From Amblyornis subalaris (lineage: Eukaryota > Chordata > Aves > Passeriformes > Ptilonorhynchidae): a DNA stretch of 64,000 bases. Made by a program: the position numbers and the translations under genes. Numbering within the stretch: the stretch's first letter is position 1; each line of letters begins with the position of its first letter. The notes under the pieces are model-generated. The model saw nothing but the letters and a program-made list of their open reading frames with translations. It did no database searches and was not told where the DNA came from. The DNA is taken from contig JACAXG010000131.1 in NCBI GenBank assembly GCA_018881555.1, positions 1,977,207-2,041,206 on the forward strand, in the 5' to 3' direction. Of the stretch, positions 36,784-47,967 are shown in pieces.

Positions 36784-36895
36784 TCCATAGAATCCTGGGT
36801 TGGAAGGGACCTTAATGATCATCGAGTTCCACCNCCCTGCCATGGGCAGAGACACATTCCACTAGATCCATACAACCTGGAAAGGGGCTCCAAGC
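36784..36895 (-). mobile_element. CR1 3' fragment
   Basis: ATCCATAGAATCCTGGGTTG, GAAGGGACCTTAATGATCAT, CCATGGGCAGAGACACATTC and CACTAGATCC match the minus-strand CR1 terminus. Confidence 0.88.
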
Positions 36896-37473
36896 AGTGG
36901 GATAGAGGATCTCAATGAACTTGGATTAACTCTGCTGAAGCCAACAGCCGTCAGGATAGTCTGTAAACCACCAAGCTATCCAGGATTTACTTTTTCTTGT
37001 TGAGACAATATTCAGCTTTTTGGATAATGAAGCAGCAGCAGGAACAGAAAAGGAACGACCAAATCCTACATACAGGTTTAACATCACTAAATTCCATCTC
37101 AGCTAATAGAGAGAAACAGGTGTCACTCGAGCTCCAGTGTCAAATACGTGTCTAATCTTGGTGGAATAAGCAATCCCTTGGAGGTCTCCTGTACAACGTC
37201 CTCATTCTTCAACCCCAGCTTGGGATGTGAAAGAATGCAATCCCTCCTCTGCCTGACACTAATCCAAATCTCCCTTTTCCCTCCAAGACAAAAATTGAGC
37301 TTTGTCATTTCAAAGATAAATAGGCTAATTTTCCTATTCTGCTCAGTTACTTGTTGCATCAAAGATGTCACCTTATTTTAAACAGATGGTTTAAATTGCA
37401 TCTATTTTCCTTTTTTTCATTTAGCTCCTTTTATTGTATTATTTATTTCCATGGCTGAATGGAGGTTTTTGAA
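36896..37473. other. Non-coding unique sequence
   Basis: Nothing recognised. Confidence 0.4.
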
Positions 37474-37690
37474 TAATAGAATCATAGAATATCCTGAGTT
37501 GGAAGGGACCCACAAGGGTCATTGTGTTCCACTCCTGGCCCTGCACAGGACACCCTCAACAATCCCACCCAGTGCCTAGGAGTGTTGTCCAAACACTCCT
37601 GCAGCTCTGGCAGCCTTGGGGCCATGACCATTCCCTGGGGAGCCTGTTCAGTGCTCACCCACCCTCTGGGTATCAGTTGTTTCACTTTAG
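37474..37690 (-). mobile_element. CR1 3' fragment, third subfamily
   Basis: ATAGAATCATAGAATATCCT, GAGTTGGAAGGGACCCACAA, CTCCTGGCCCTGCACAGGAC, GTGTTGTCCAAACACTCCTG and TTCCCTGGGGAGCCTGTTCA define a subfamily with the GGACCCACAAGG core. It recurs at 58348, 61105 and 62042. Confidence 0.93.
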
Positions 37691-38069
37691 AGAGAATAAT
37701 ATGCTACAGAATGCAGTGTCAGGTCNGCCAGTTCCACTATTTTCAAAAATTCGTCTCTTTAAAGCGTAGTTTCTGTGTCCCAAAGCTATTTAGGACAGTT
37801 GTCTTTGAAGAACTTTTTCTTCCAGNCATTGTGGATGCCCCATCATAACTTGAGCTTTCACAGTTGAAATAAATGGGCTGAATTGTACTGCCAGTGCAAC
37901 CATTCTTACAGCCAAACAAAGGAAAAAAAATTCCCAAGCCTGAAGTTTTAACTCATCCTTTCATATGGAGTCTGGATCAATGTTCCTGGATTATTCCAAA
38001 GAACCTCAATTCTTTCCATTGCCCAGACGTCAGCAGGATCTTTGATTATTTCCTTCTGAGTGAACACAG
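37691..38069. other. Non-coding unique sequence
   Basis: Nothing recognised. Confidence 0.4.
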
Positions 38070-38180
38070 ACCAGGGCTCTGAGCAGCCTGGTCTAGTGGA
38101 AGGTGTCCCTGCCCATGGCAGGGAATTGGAACTAGAGGATCTATAAGGTCCCTTCCAACCCAAACCCAACCCAAATATGA
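38070..38180 (+). mobile_element. Short CR1 3' fragment
   Basis: GGGCTCTGAGCAGCCTGGTC, TAGTGGAAGGTGTCCCTGCC, CATGGCAGGGAATTGGAACT and GGTCCCTTCCAACCCAAACC. The final tail is a duplicated CCAACCCAAA rather than the ATTCTGTG unit. Confidence 0.93.
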
Positions 38181-38558
38181 TTTAAAAATCATCTCTTCAC
38201 ATTTAGATCCAAACAGCTGCATGTCCTTCTCAGCAACAAGAAAATGGAAAATGGAAAAGATAAAAAACCCATTCCTATACTGGACTTTTGCTAAATGTTA
38301 AAAAATGCTAATAACTTAAAGAGAGTCAGAGATTTTCTATTTTATTGAACCTAATAAAAATACATCATTTTATTCACTCCCTTCCTCTCCAAAGGGTTTG
38401 TTATTTGCCATAGACTGAACATGACCAGTTAGAGGGTTATCAAATATTGCTTCCTTCCTGTTTCTCTTAATTTGGCTGGAGGTGCGATGATCCAAGTGAA
38501 TTGGAGCATTAAATTCCTGAGAAGAAAGTACACCCCTTCTTTCCCTCTGATGAAGCAG
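38181..38558. other. Non-coding AT-rich sequence
   Basis: Nothing recognised. Confidence 0.4.
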
Positions 38559-38610
38559 AGTACACACACGTGCACACACACACACACTCGCACGTGTGCA
38601 CACACAAACA
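38559..38610. repeat. Interrupted (CA)n microsatellite
   Basis: Alternating CA repeats are interrupted by CGTG on one side and CGCACGTGTG on the other, so GTGCAC and its neighbours form inverted pairs. Alternating purine-pyrimidine DNA of this type can adopt Z-form. Confidence 0.9.
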
Positions 38611-38959
38611 CCATTTCNAGTCCCAAATATTGTGCTGAAACATTCCTCCCTCACATATAGGCTTGGGAAGAATTTAGTGCTAAATAAATGCTGCCTCAAA
38701 CCAGGCAAGATAAAACATAAATCATTGCATTAAAAACCTCTAACAAGTCTATCTGCTTTTTGAAATGACTGGGAGATGAAAGAGAGGAGTCTCATTTAAG
38801 AAGGCCCAGCGGAACAGTTCTGCATTTATATAGCTGTTATCAAAAGCAATTCATTTGGAGATCAAATAGACTGACAGATAGGACAAGCAGGGGATCACTG
38901 CTGCCTTCAGGCAGCCAAAAGCAGGGATGGTTTCCCAGTACCATCACTAATATTGGGTC

Positions 38960-39475
38960 TAGTCAATGCTCGTGTCTATTATGGCTCACAGTAGCAGCCA
39001 GCTGAATGTTAATATTCGCTCCTCAGACTCCAATTCAGTGCCGATTTGTAGCTGAGGGAGTAAATAATCTACATCCCTTTCTCTGAGGTTTTTTTCCCTT
39101 TCCTTTCTCTGGTAGGAGTAGCTCCTTTTGTAATCATTGTGTGTTTGGAATAGATTTAGTTCTTGCAAAGGCGATCCCGCTGAAGACAAAAGCAAGACAA
39201 TGGATTTTCCCACGTCCTGTGAACAATGTGCTGTGCATAGACAGCACTTCTCTTCCTTCCTTGCTGCTGCTTATTGACAGAAAAATCTCAGCTCTGTTGG
39301 CTCCTTTCAAAATAAAAAGGAAAGCACTGCATCAGCCCACGGATGGCTGCAGTTTCTCCAGCGCNATAATTCAGCACATCATAAGGAAAACCCATTATTT
39401 CCTCTCCAAAAACACTATCCTTACCACTGGGGTAAGCACGAAGACTTATGTTGATTTTAGCCATCTAAAATAGGT
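38960..39475. promoter_or_regulatory. Candidate conserved non-coding element
   Basis: Clean, high-complexity block including GAATGTTAATATTCGCTCCT, TTTGTAATCATTGTGTGTTT, GTGAACAATGTGCTGTGCAT, CTGCTTATTGACAG and ATAATTCAGCACATCATAAG. SOX-type (ACAATG) and homeobox-type cores recur. A 110-codon plus frame across it has no start or splice support. Length of about 500 bases fits a typical enhancer. Confidence 0.4.
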
Positions 39476-39573
39476 TTACAGTGCTAAATGAGACAGGGTA
39501 AAGGAGTGAACCCTGGTTTTGAGCTCAGGTAGCCCAGAAATTACTTATGATTACACAGTTTAGTACAAATTTT

Positions 39574-39669
39574 TTGTCTAGTGGAAGGTGTCTCTGTCCA
39601 TGGCAGGGGNTTGGAAGTAGATGAGCTTTAAGGTCCTTTCCAACCCAAATNATTCTCTTATTCTNTGAA
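39574..39669 (+). mobile_element. Short CR1 3' fragment
   Basis: GTCTAGTGGAAGGTGTCTCT, CCATGGCAGGGG, GATGAGCTTTAAGGTCC and TTTCCAACCCAAATNATTCT. Confidence 0.93.
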
Positions 39670-40222
39670 ATCTCCTCAAATGAAACTACCTCATCCACAC
39701 TGCATCACAGTTACTGCTTCTCAGGATCCCAAGAGATGCTTCCATGGCCCTAAAACACGAATATTATTTTCTGTTGGGTTTGTTGGTTTTTTTAAAGGGA
39801 GGTCTGCCTTATGGCCACAGTGATGTTTTTATTGCATCACACTGAGAATAAATGCTGCATGCCTTGGGATGTAGTGGGAAAGGAATTTAGGATGCTCCAG
39901 AGTATAATCTGCTAAGGAGACTGCTGGCAGATTCTTCCCAAAAGAACACGGCCATAATTTCGCCCCAGCCATTTATGATATAGCTGAACAAGGGATTTGG
40001 GAACCACATGGACNGTAAGATTGCTTTGGAAAGTGGGAATTCAACTTTCCGACTGAGCAAAATAACAAGTTAGAATCAGCACAGATGCAAGAACACTGGA
40101 ATGTGGTATGAGAGCGAAGAGAGCATGTGGGGATGATGCTTACTAACTTCTTTGTTATATTTTATGATTAATCTTTTTTTATTATTGTCTCCTTTTTATT
40201 TATTTTACATTGTCCTGTGCAG
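39670..40222. other. Non-coding unique sequence
   Basis: T-rich runs at 39780-39800 and 40165-40205; the latter supplies the pyrimidine tract of the exon-like segment at 40223. Confidence 0.4.
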
Positions 40223-40300
40223 CCATCACTGTATGGGAAGCACTGGAGACTTGTCCAAGTTGTAATTCAATGGGTCCCATAGGAGGAATGCAACAAACAG
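40223..40300 (+). other. Possible unidentified exon
   Basis: A 78-base segment has a strong acceptor (T-rich tract then TTGTCCTGTGCAG ending at 40222) and a near-consensus donor (AACAAACAG followed by GTAAGC at 40301). Only one frame is open, starting with two leftover bases and ending with one, and encodes ITVWEALETCPSCNSMGPIG plus a few residues. It could be a coding or long non-coding RNA exon. No partner exon is established. Confidence 0.35.
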
Positions 40301-41149
40301 GTAAGCTGGATAATTTTTCCAGGACAAAAGAGAACTGGAAGTTGTGGAAGGAGAAGGAGACTGATGAATCAAGAGTAAGAGAGAAAGCTAGGGTGGAAAA
40401 TATTTGAAATGGAGTGCAACAGGTAAGGTAGAAAACAATATACCAATTCAGGATTTAGGGCTTGATATTAAACAATATATACACATATCTCACAGGCAGT
40501 GAACCACCTTTAAAAACTGGCACTTAAGTCCTACAAAATGTCCTACTTCCAGTGCATAGTTCTCCACAAATTGAATAGACCAACCTAGCCTGGAAAGGGA
40601 TGTTCAGANCATGAAGAGGGAACACAGTAGAAGAGGAAAAACCATTCATTCTCTTCCGGTAAAAGGTTTATAAAACAAAATACATAGNTCAAGAGACAGC
40701 TTTGAAACATTCAGAAGGACTGTTTCTTCAAAGAATGCTTCAGCAAACTGATGCTTTCCTTGCTGTAGGATTACAGGAAGACATTTAAAACTTACACAGG
40801 TTAAAAAAAAACAAGCAGGACAAATAAATGGCAAGAAATCATCAAGGAATGTCAAATAGAAATGAGCTTCCTCTGTGCTGCAAGTCACAGGAGAGTAGGG
40901 GAATACACCAGGGAAATACCAGCCTTTGCTGTCCTGCTTCTCTTGTTATTCNCTTGGCACTCTGGACACTTTTAGTCACCAGGCTAAACGGTTCTTTGAT
41001 GTGGACCAGCCAAGTTATTCTTCTGTCCCCNTCACAAGGCATCTCTTTCCGGTCCTCTGCTGGGTCTTGCTCTTTGTTCCACAGCCCAACTGCCCTGCAG
41101 AGAGTTCTCCTGCAGAGTTCTTGATCTGCTGACCTGAGAACCTATTCAC
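40301..41149. other. Non-coding unique sequence
   Basis: Nothing recognised. A frame at 40828-41124 lacks any splice or start support. Confidence 0.4.
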
Positions 41150-41670
41150 GGGTGAGGGGAAAAAAATACCCACAACTATCAACAAAACAAAGTCGTGGTC
41201 CCTCTAGTGCAGCCGGCTCCGTCGTAAGGAAATCCAGCGCGGCACTTGGATGCCAAACGAGATGGGATGAAATACTAATTATGGTGAGACTTTACAAAAA
41301 AAGGCTATCTGCCCCCGTGAGAGTCCAAGCCTCCAAGCTAGTCTCTCGTGGAACAAAAGTAAGTTGTCAGATTTGAATAATTTCCCCGCATGTAGATAAA
41401 TCCTCACATTTCTACACAGGCCCCCCCCCCGCCGCTCCCCTGCCTTCCTCTTCCCCCCTCTCTTCAGTTTTGCAAACAAGAAAAGAAACACTAGGAGCTA
41501 TTTCACTGGATAACCATGCAAATGAAACAGGAGATTTAAATGTCTTAGCAAGGAGATCAGAGACACAGTTGGAAACAGCTGTAAGGGGCATTGCAGTGAT
41601 TATAAGGGAATAGGATGGGTGCATTATTTGGCTTGGTGACTTCATTAGTGATATTTGGCATCAGATGCTC
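41150..41670. promoter_or_regulatory. Candidate conserved non-coding element with octamer site
   Basis: Repeat-free block containing CAACAAAACAAAGTCGTGG, ACTAATTATGG, the exact POU octamer ATGCAAAT at 41516-41523 followed by GAAACAGGAG, and TGACTTCATTAGTGATATTT. A C10 run lies at 41421-41430. CpG is slightly raised at its left end. Enhancer-like by texture. Confidence 0.4.
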
Positions 41671-42379
41671 AGCTGGTGTGAATCCGAAGAGCTCCTCTGT
41701 GCCTGCTTAACCCCTCTGAGGATTCACTTATTTGTCCTGAATATGGATTTCGACATTATTCTATTTTATTTTTTCTCCACTGCATTGGTCTCCAGGCAGC
41801 ATTTTGAGAATAGGAATTTAAGCCATGAGAAGATATTTGTGAGATGGAACAAAACCCAGGCTTTATCTGTTGCCTTGAAGATTCTGAGGACTTATTAGAG
41901 CAAAGTCTTAGGGTTTGTTTCAACTTGCNCCCCAGTAAATGACAAGTGGGGATACAACATCCTTCCACAGGTTAACCCCCTAAATTCCCAGTCTCCTGCC
42001 ATTCAAAATTATTGCTAAAAATGTATCAGCTGTGAGTTTTGCCCACATAGCAACATCAAATACCTTTGCAATATTCAAAGGGAATTGTCACTTATAAATN
42101 TCATGGTCTCTTTTAAATAGTTCCTCAAATAAAATAAAAATGAGATAGAAGTTTTTCTTTATTTTTAGNTATTTTACCAGAGATATGGAAGTACTGTTCT
42201 GGTCCAGAAGNCCAAGACTATCTGTACATTTAATGGTTTTAAAGTGGAAGAATCTTTAGCAAAAAGTAGAGACATGCTTCATCCTGAAAGCAAATTCTGT
42301 GTTTGGGTTTTTTTTTCCCCATTTATGGAAGATGGAGAGAAACAAGCAATCATTTGGGACATCCTGTCTGACAATCTGT
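41671..42379. other. Non-coding AT-rich sequence
   Basis: Nothing recognised. Confidence 0.4.
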
Positions 42380-42542
42380 GTCCAAAAGCTCAACCATTTC
42401 TGTCCCTGGAAGTATTAAAAAAACCCCCATGTATATGTGGTGCTTATGGACATGGTTTAGTTTTGGGCTTGGCAGTGNTGGATTAACAGTTGGANTTTCT
42501 GATCTTAGAGGGCTTTTCCAACCTAAATTATTCTGTGATCTA
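42380..42542 (+). mobile_element. Diverged CR1 3' fragment
   Basis: CTGTCCCTGGAAGTATTAAA, GGTGCTTATGGACATGGTTT, GGCTTGGCAGTG, GATCTTAGAGGGCTTTTCCA and ACCTAAATTATTCTGTGATC follow the CR1 3' order. Confidence 0.88.
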
Positions 42543-43104
42543 GATGGAATGGGTAAGGAAGACAGACAAAACACTTTTTTTCGCACGTCCAGAGGACACA
42601 AAAACTTCAGTCTGAGTAACGAAAGCAATTGCACCTGCATTCAACAAGCAGGTGGAATATGAGTGGAAATATTCATATCAATAACAGCAAATTTCTAACT
42701 CTCTCATAAAAAGAGCTGTTCCCACCTTTCCCAGTCAAATCAAGAGTGCCTGTCCCAGGCAGTGCATAGTCCATGGCTTCTCCTGCCCATGCATTTGGGT
42801 GGAAAGTTAACTAACACAGGGAAGAATTTTTGTCTGTAAAGTGCTGGAAAACAGGCAATTTGGTCAATGTCCTCAGGAAAACATAAATATTCAGAGGATC
42901 ATTGAAGGCTTGGGGCACTTCGTTTTCCAATGAAAATTTTAAAACAAATATGTTTGAGGAAGACAAATTAAAATTTAGTTAAATATTTAATTTTCCATTA
43001 AAAAAAAGAAGAAAATAGGTCAACATTTTCATCATCCACATTTAGGGATTCAATATGGAATGTCAGTAACTTACATTATAATTCTTGTTGTCAGGGCAAA
43101 GCCA
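42543..43104. other. Non-coding AT-rich sequence
   Basis: Nothing recognised. Confidence 0.4.
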
Positions 43105-43440
43105 GAAAGGAAAGATCNGTTCCCCCAGCANTNCCAAGGCCACCACTAACCANGTCCCCAAGTGCCACAACCACACTGCTTTTAAATCCCTCCAGGGATG
43201 AGAACTCCACCACTGCCCTGGGCAGCTGTGCCAGGGCTGAACAACTCTTTTGGTGAATAAATTTTTCCTATATCCAATGTAAATCTCTCCTGGTGAAACT
43301 TGAAGACATTTCCTCTTGTCGTGTCACTTGTTAGCTGGGAAAAGCAATTGATCCTCACCTGTCTCCAACCTCCTTTCACAACCCCAGTTCCCTCAGCTGC
43401 CCCTCCTAAGATGTTCTCCAAACCCTTCACCAGNTGTCGA
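43105..43440 (-). mobile_element. CR1 fragment
   Basis: GTCCCCAAGTGCCACAACCA, TTTTAAATCCCTCCAGGGAT, CTCCACCACTGCCCTGGGCA, ATATCCAATGTAAATCTCTC and CTTCACCAGNTGTCG are minus-strand CR1. The outermost tail on the left side is eroded. Confidence 0.9.
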
Positions 43441-44339
43441 AACAGAAGCATAACACTCAAACCCTTTTTCCTACGGAAAAATTTAAATAATTTGGGTGTT
43501 AAGCAGAAGGTCTGAAATCCTGGTTAGTGCTCTGACCCCATAACTTGTTTTTTTCTGCCCTTCTTGTCTGTGCCTAAGAACAAATGGATGCACTTCTTCT
43601 CTACTTGCATTGCTCACACCCAACCNTGGGGCTGATTTCATTTATATCTGGGAGATGACGTGGATATTCTGGTTTGGAAAGCACATGGGAGTTGCATTTT
43701 CAGTGCTGAGAGACTGCACAGGCCAGCATTAAAGACATTCTTGACTAACACAGCTTAGCCCAAGCAGCCAAGGTCTGGATGGGGCAAAACAATTCCCGGA
43801 ACTTTCAGAGGCATTGGGTCGTGGAAGTGCAAGTTCAGGGAGCACCTCTGAGAGGTCAATATAATTATACAGCAAATGGCACAACTCCTGGTCNGAAGGT
43901 TCAAGCAGAATTACTCAAATAAAACATGCAGTATGAAACATGCAGTCCTCATGATCCTGGGGCTGTTGGAAGGTCTTTGTGGATGAGGTTTAGGGACCCT
44001 AGTCAGTCCAAACTAAATCCACTTTCACCGCCGCTAAGTGCAGAGGAGCCTTTTCACGTGGTGTCAGGAAGGCAGAATTTTGTCTGTGTGGGTGCCTTGA
44101 TCAATGACCTCATGAGCAGCACCAGCGAGTTCTTGCAGTGCACCAGGGCCTGTTGTGTGCAAAGAAAGCGTCCACGTTTGCAGCCCTCGGTGCTTCCACT
44201 TCACAAACCCCTGCTCACAGGACAACTGCAGGCTGGAGCCGTGAATCCATTTTCCCTTATTTACATGAATTTTCCACAGAGTCCTTCAGGAGGCATCATA
44301 CTCAGCACTTCCCAAAGGAAATTATGTGTATAAAATTCA
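43441..44339. other. Non-coding unique sequence
   Basis: A 135-codon plus frame (43926-44333) was considered and not accepted: no splice sites or recognisable domain. Confidence 0.4.
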
Positions 44340-44880
44340 TGAGAAATCCCTCTTTCTCTAGAGTATTAGTAGACATCTCTCTATTATGCAACCCAGGAAT
44401 ATTATAAACCAATAAATAAACCTTGAGATGAAGGATATTTGCCTCGCCAAAGCAAACATCCTGAGAGGTGTGAGGAGAATATGTGCAGTGGTTTTAAAGG
44501 ATAGTATTGGTTTTTTGGCTTTTTTTTTTAATTTCTGAAATATCTATGGTGATTAAGATCAGAGCAGTACTGGCTTAGCCTCAGCAGCAATCTCAACACA
44601 GGAATATGATTCTAATCTGTAATCTTCCTCGTAACACGCCTATTTTATTAAGCAATATTAATGAACTTATAAATGTCATCTCTTGGTAGAGCAGAGAAGG
44701 AATTTGGAAGCTTAATGCAAGTGATTCTTTCCAATTTTTGTTCATTTGCACAGAGTAGAGCCAGAGCTCATCTGAAAAACAAGTTTATGCCTGAGCTCAA
44801 GGTTTCCAACCTTCCCATTAAAACGATCAACACAGAATGCACTGTCCCCATAAACCTTGTAAAAATGAAACTTTGAAGCT
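44340..44880. promoter_or_regulatory. Candidate conserved non-coding element
   Basis: Repeat-free block with AATATTATAAACCAATAAAT, GGTGATTAAGATCAGAGCAG, GATTCTAATCTGTAATCTTC, TTAAGCAATATTAATGAACT and TTGTTCATTTGCACAGAGTA. Several TAAT/AATTA cores; no known repeat. Texture-based. Confidence 0.35.
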
Positions 44881-44929
44881 GAATTTTTTTGGAGTTTCTA
44901 AACTTCACTCCCTAGATCTGGGGAGGAGC

Positions 44930-45288
44930 TAACCCAATGGATGGCCTTCCAGCACTTAAAGGAGACCTGTGAGAAAAATGGGAACAAACCTCTAGCAGAT
45001 CCTACTGGGATAGGACAAGGGGTGATGGTTCTAAACTGANGGTCAGTTTAGATTAGATATATGGGAGAAGGTTTTTTTGCAATGAGGGTGGTGGAACACT
45101 GGCATGGGTTGCCCAGAGGGGAGATGGATGCTCCGTTCCTGGAAACATTCAAGAGCAGGTTGGACAGGGCTCTGANCAACTTGTAGTGAAAGCTGTTCCC
45201 TCCCATGGCAGGGGTGTTGTATAAAAGACCTTGAAAGATAAAAGACTTTCCAACCCAAACTGTTCTATGATTCAAAGATTCTGTGGCT
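44930..45288 (+). mobile_element. CR1 fragment
   Basis: CTAACCCAATGGATGGCCTT, CCAGCACTTAAAGGAGACCT, GATAGGACAAGGGGTGATGG, TTTAGATTAGATATATGGGA, GAGGGTGGTGGAACACTGGC, CCCATGGCAGGGGTGTTG and CTTTCCAACCCAAACTGTTC. A local duplication of AAAGAC..TTGAAAGATAAAAGAC lies near the 3' end. Confidence 0.93.
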
Positions 45289-46844
45289 TTGAAAGAGGGT
45301 TTGTATAGATATAAGCAGTAAATTAACCACATTTACCTTTTAGACCCTATAAATCTGTGTGTCCAGAGAATGGACCTCATGGACTTGGATGGGCTTTGGA
45401 GTCAGCTCAAAAGAGACACAGATGGTTGCTNCTGCACCCATTCTTTATCCCTGGAAGCTTCTCTCCCATTGAGGGGAATGTTATGAGAAGCAGATCCCAA
45501 GATCCACAAGAAAAATATGGCTTAGCTTCCTGACAATGCCATCAGAGCTGTCAAAGATTGCTTTGACAAAGCTTTGCACCATGACAAAATCATGCAGGAA
45601 AGACTTCATTGTAAGGGAATTTTCTTAACATTAGAGGGTTGAAACACCTCTGGATGAATAAAGAGGACTGGAAAGTGGTGTCAGAGGTATTCCTTGCTGC
45701 CTTGCTTTCTTCCCTGGTCTCTCTCTCCTGTCTTCCCCTTGCTGTCATGGGATACAGCATTGCCACCCTTAACACGCCTTTCCCGGGATGAGGGGTGAGG
45801 TTGTACACNTTCTCTCTTCCCTCTTTCCTCTTTCTACGTCCCCCACCATTCCTGTTTTAAGAAGTATCTTCCCTTTTGTCCAGAAGCACTTCCTGCTCTC
45901 CTGGGCTTTCTGTGGCAGTGGGAAAATGAAGAGGGATGTGAAAAGGAGGTGGGGCAGGCCAGCTTCTGAAAGACGAAAGGAGATTGCTGGACCCGTCCAG
46001 AGGCCAGAGGAAATCCTCAGGGATCACGTTGTTCTCTTCTCTTCTTTCTCTTCTCTGCTCTCAAGGGTGTGCCAAGAAGACTGCAGAGACCTTTGGCATG
46101 TGTCCCCAAAGGGGAAGTGTGTGATGAAAATCATTTTGTTTTCTAGTTAAAACTGAGGCAAAGATCTAAAATCCCCCGCTCCTTTGCTAAACTATTTGCT
46201 GACATNGTCACTCCAAATATCCCAGTAGTTCCACTCTGAATTTGCCTGGTTTAGTGTTTTNTCAGTGCAATAGAAAAGCTATTTTTAAAATTCCTTTTCA
46301 CCTACAGGTATTTTTAGACTGTGACCATGTCATGGGATCAGCACTTTCAGAGGTGTTTTATTCCACTGTGAGATGAAGATAAGAGTAAGAAATACAAGGT
46401 GAGGCACCTTCTGCAGCTACCCGTTGCTGGCTGCACAGAAAGCTTAAACAACTAATTTACACTGGGCTTTTAATTTCCAGCTGGTTTAAAATTCCTCCTT
46501 TTTCTGCCATGCAAAATGTTTTCCTCATCTGTTTTTCCTCTGTGAACCCTGTACAAAATTCTAAACTACCTTTTTGCATTGCAGACATCAAAACCAAAAG
46601 CAGTATCAATCCTAGGATAAAAGCTACCATTTCTTATTTAAAAGTGTTGTATCTATGCAGCAAAATAATATTAGCTCCTCTGTAAGATCTTTATTCTGAC
46701 AAAAACCATCTTGAGTTACTATCATCTATCTTGATGAGAAGCTGTTCTCAGTCACCAGCTGTCAGAACAGAAACTCTGCCTAGCAAATACAGCCATATCC
46801 TTAAGTATAGTTTTTCTATCCTAATAAAATCTATCTCATTTCAT
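45289..46844. other. Non-coding unique sequence
   Basis: No known repeat recognised. A 120-codon plus frame (45788-46150) lacks splice or domain support. Confidence 0.4.
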
Positions 46845-47000
46845 AGAGTCCTGGAATGGTTTGGGTTGGAAGGNACCTTAAAAATCATCTTGTTCCAACT
46901 CCCCGCCATGTGCAGGGACACCTTCCACTAGACCAGGTTGCTCCAAGCCCCATTCAACCCGGCATTAGACACTTCCAGGGATGGGGCAGCCACATGTGGT
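46845..47000 (-). mobile_element. CR1 3' fragment
   Basis: TCATAGAGTCCTGGAATGGT, TTGGGTTGGAAGGNACCTTA, TGTGCAGGGACACCTTCCAC, TAGACCAGGTTGCTCCAAGC and CTTCCAGGGATGGGGCAGCC are minus-strand CR1 close to consensus. Confidence 0.95.
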
Positions 47001-47189
47001 TGATGCACTGGTCACCCAAAATAAGGCATCTGTCCTCTTACATTGTTTATCATCCCCTGAGAGATGGAGAATCGATCACCAGTTGTCTGAATGCTATAAC
47101 TTTCAGCTAAACTTTGTGTTTNTAGATAACCTGACCCCTCTGTGACCAGACTAGAAACAGAGCTGCTCAGCAGTGACTTCTGTGAACAT

Positions 47190-47440
47190 ACATTGAGGCT
47201 CTCAGCCTATTTTTAATCCACTTAAGGTGCATCATGTTAATTTTGTGCATTTTTCCCCTAGTTTTGTAACCAAAAGGTCATAGTGTACCAAGTCAAATGC
47301 CTCACAGACGCCTATTGCTTGAATAGTGCTGTCTTTATCAAGTGAACTTGTAATCTCATCAGAAAAAGAGCTATCAATTTCATTTGACAGGACCTACTTT
47401 CCATAAGCCCTGTGTTGACTGGCATTCCCTATACGTCCCT
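47190..47440 (-). mobile_element. Ancient CR1/L3-like reverse transcriptase fossil
   Basis: The minus strand reads GNASQHRAYGK, a stop, then VLSNEIDSSFSDEITSSLDK and EAFDLVHYDLLVTKLGEK. This follows the RT palm pattern QHGF..GRSC...DEVT..LD....D.I.LDFSKAFDTV.H..LL.KL of CR1/L3 elements, motif A included. It is far more diverged than the avian CR1 copies and lacks their nucleotide signature, so it is probably an amniote-age fossil. Non-coding today; the LDF at motif A is lost. Confidence 0.7.
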
Positions 47441-47445
47441 GCTTT

Positions 47446-47940
47446 ATTTCTGAGGATGGGGGACTCCAGGGTACGAGGGAAGAGGGTTTGCCACACGTCT
47501 GCAGCTTCGAATTCGAGCACCAATTGTCAGCTCGTCTCCCGGAGACTCCGGCAGCCCGAAACGGCCCCGGAGTTATTTTATGCTTTGCTCTCTCCAAATC
47601 AAGACTGTCCTGTCTGGAAATCCAAGGAGGCCTTTCTCAGTCTCTGTATAAATAATTCTTTCATACGGCCAACGTTATTAGTCATAGTGTGCAATGGGCT
47701 CTGTGTTGGAACAGCTCAGGAGCCCAGTGGCAGTGTGAAATGAGCGATCTCCGGCGCGGATGGAGCCGCAGCCGAGTCCCAGCCGCCGCCTACCTGGAGG
47801 CAGGGGAGAATTTAACGTGCTGAGGCGGAGGAGGGATTGGGGGATATTAGGGAAGCTGACAATTTGTGTAACATGACAGCTCCTCTGTGCGGACTGCACT
47901 CTTCTTTGCTTTTTTTTTTTTCCTTTAACCCGCAACACCT
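47446..47940. promoter_or_regulatory. CpG-raised candidate regulatory block
   Basis: Two CpG clusters (CTCGTCTCCCGGAGACTCCG near 47530 and GATCTCCGGCGCGGATGGAG near 47749) flank an AT-richer core with TATAAATAATTCTTTCATAC and ACGTTATTAGTCATAG. Repeat-free. Open frames exist in both directions but none has convincing splice or start context. Confidence 0.4.
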
Positions 47941-47967
47941 TGCAAATGAAACCAGTTTAGGTGCTCG

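Noticed and set aside
43926..44333. 135-codon plus-strand frame
   Set aside because: No domain, no splice or start context.
45788..46150. 120-codon plus-strand frame
   Set aside because: Mixed hydrophobic/basic sequence without exon signals.
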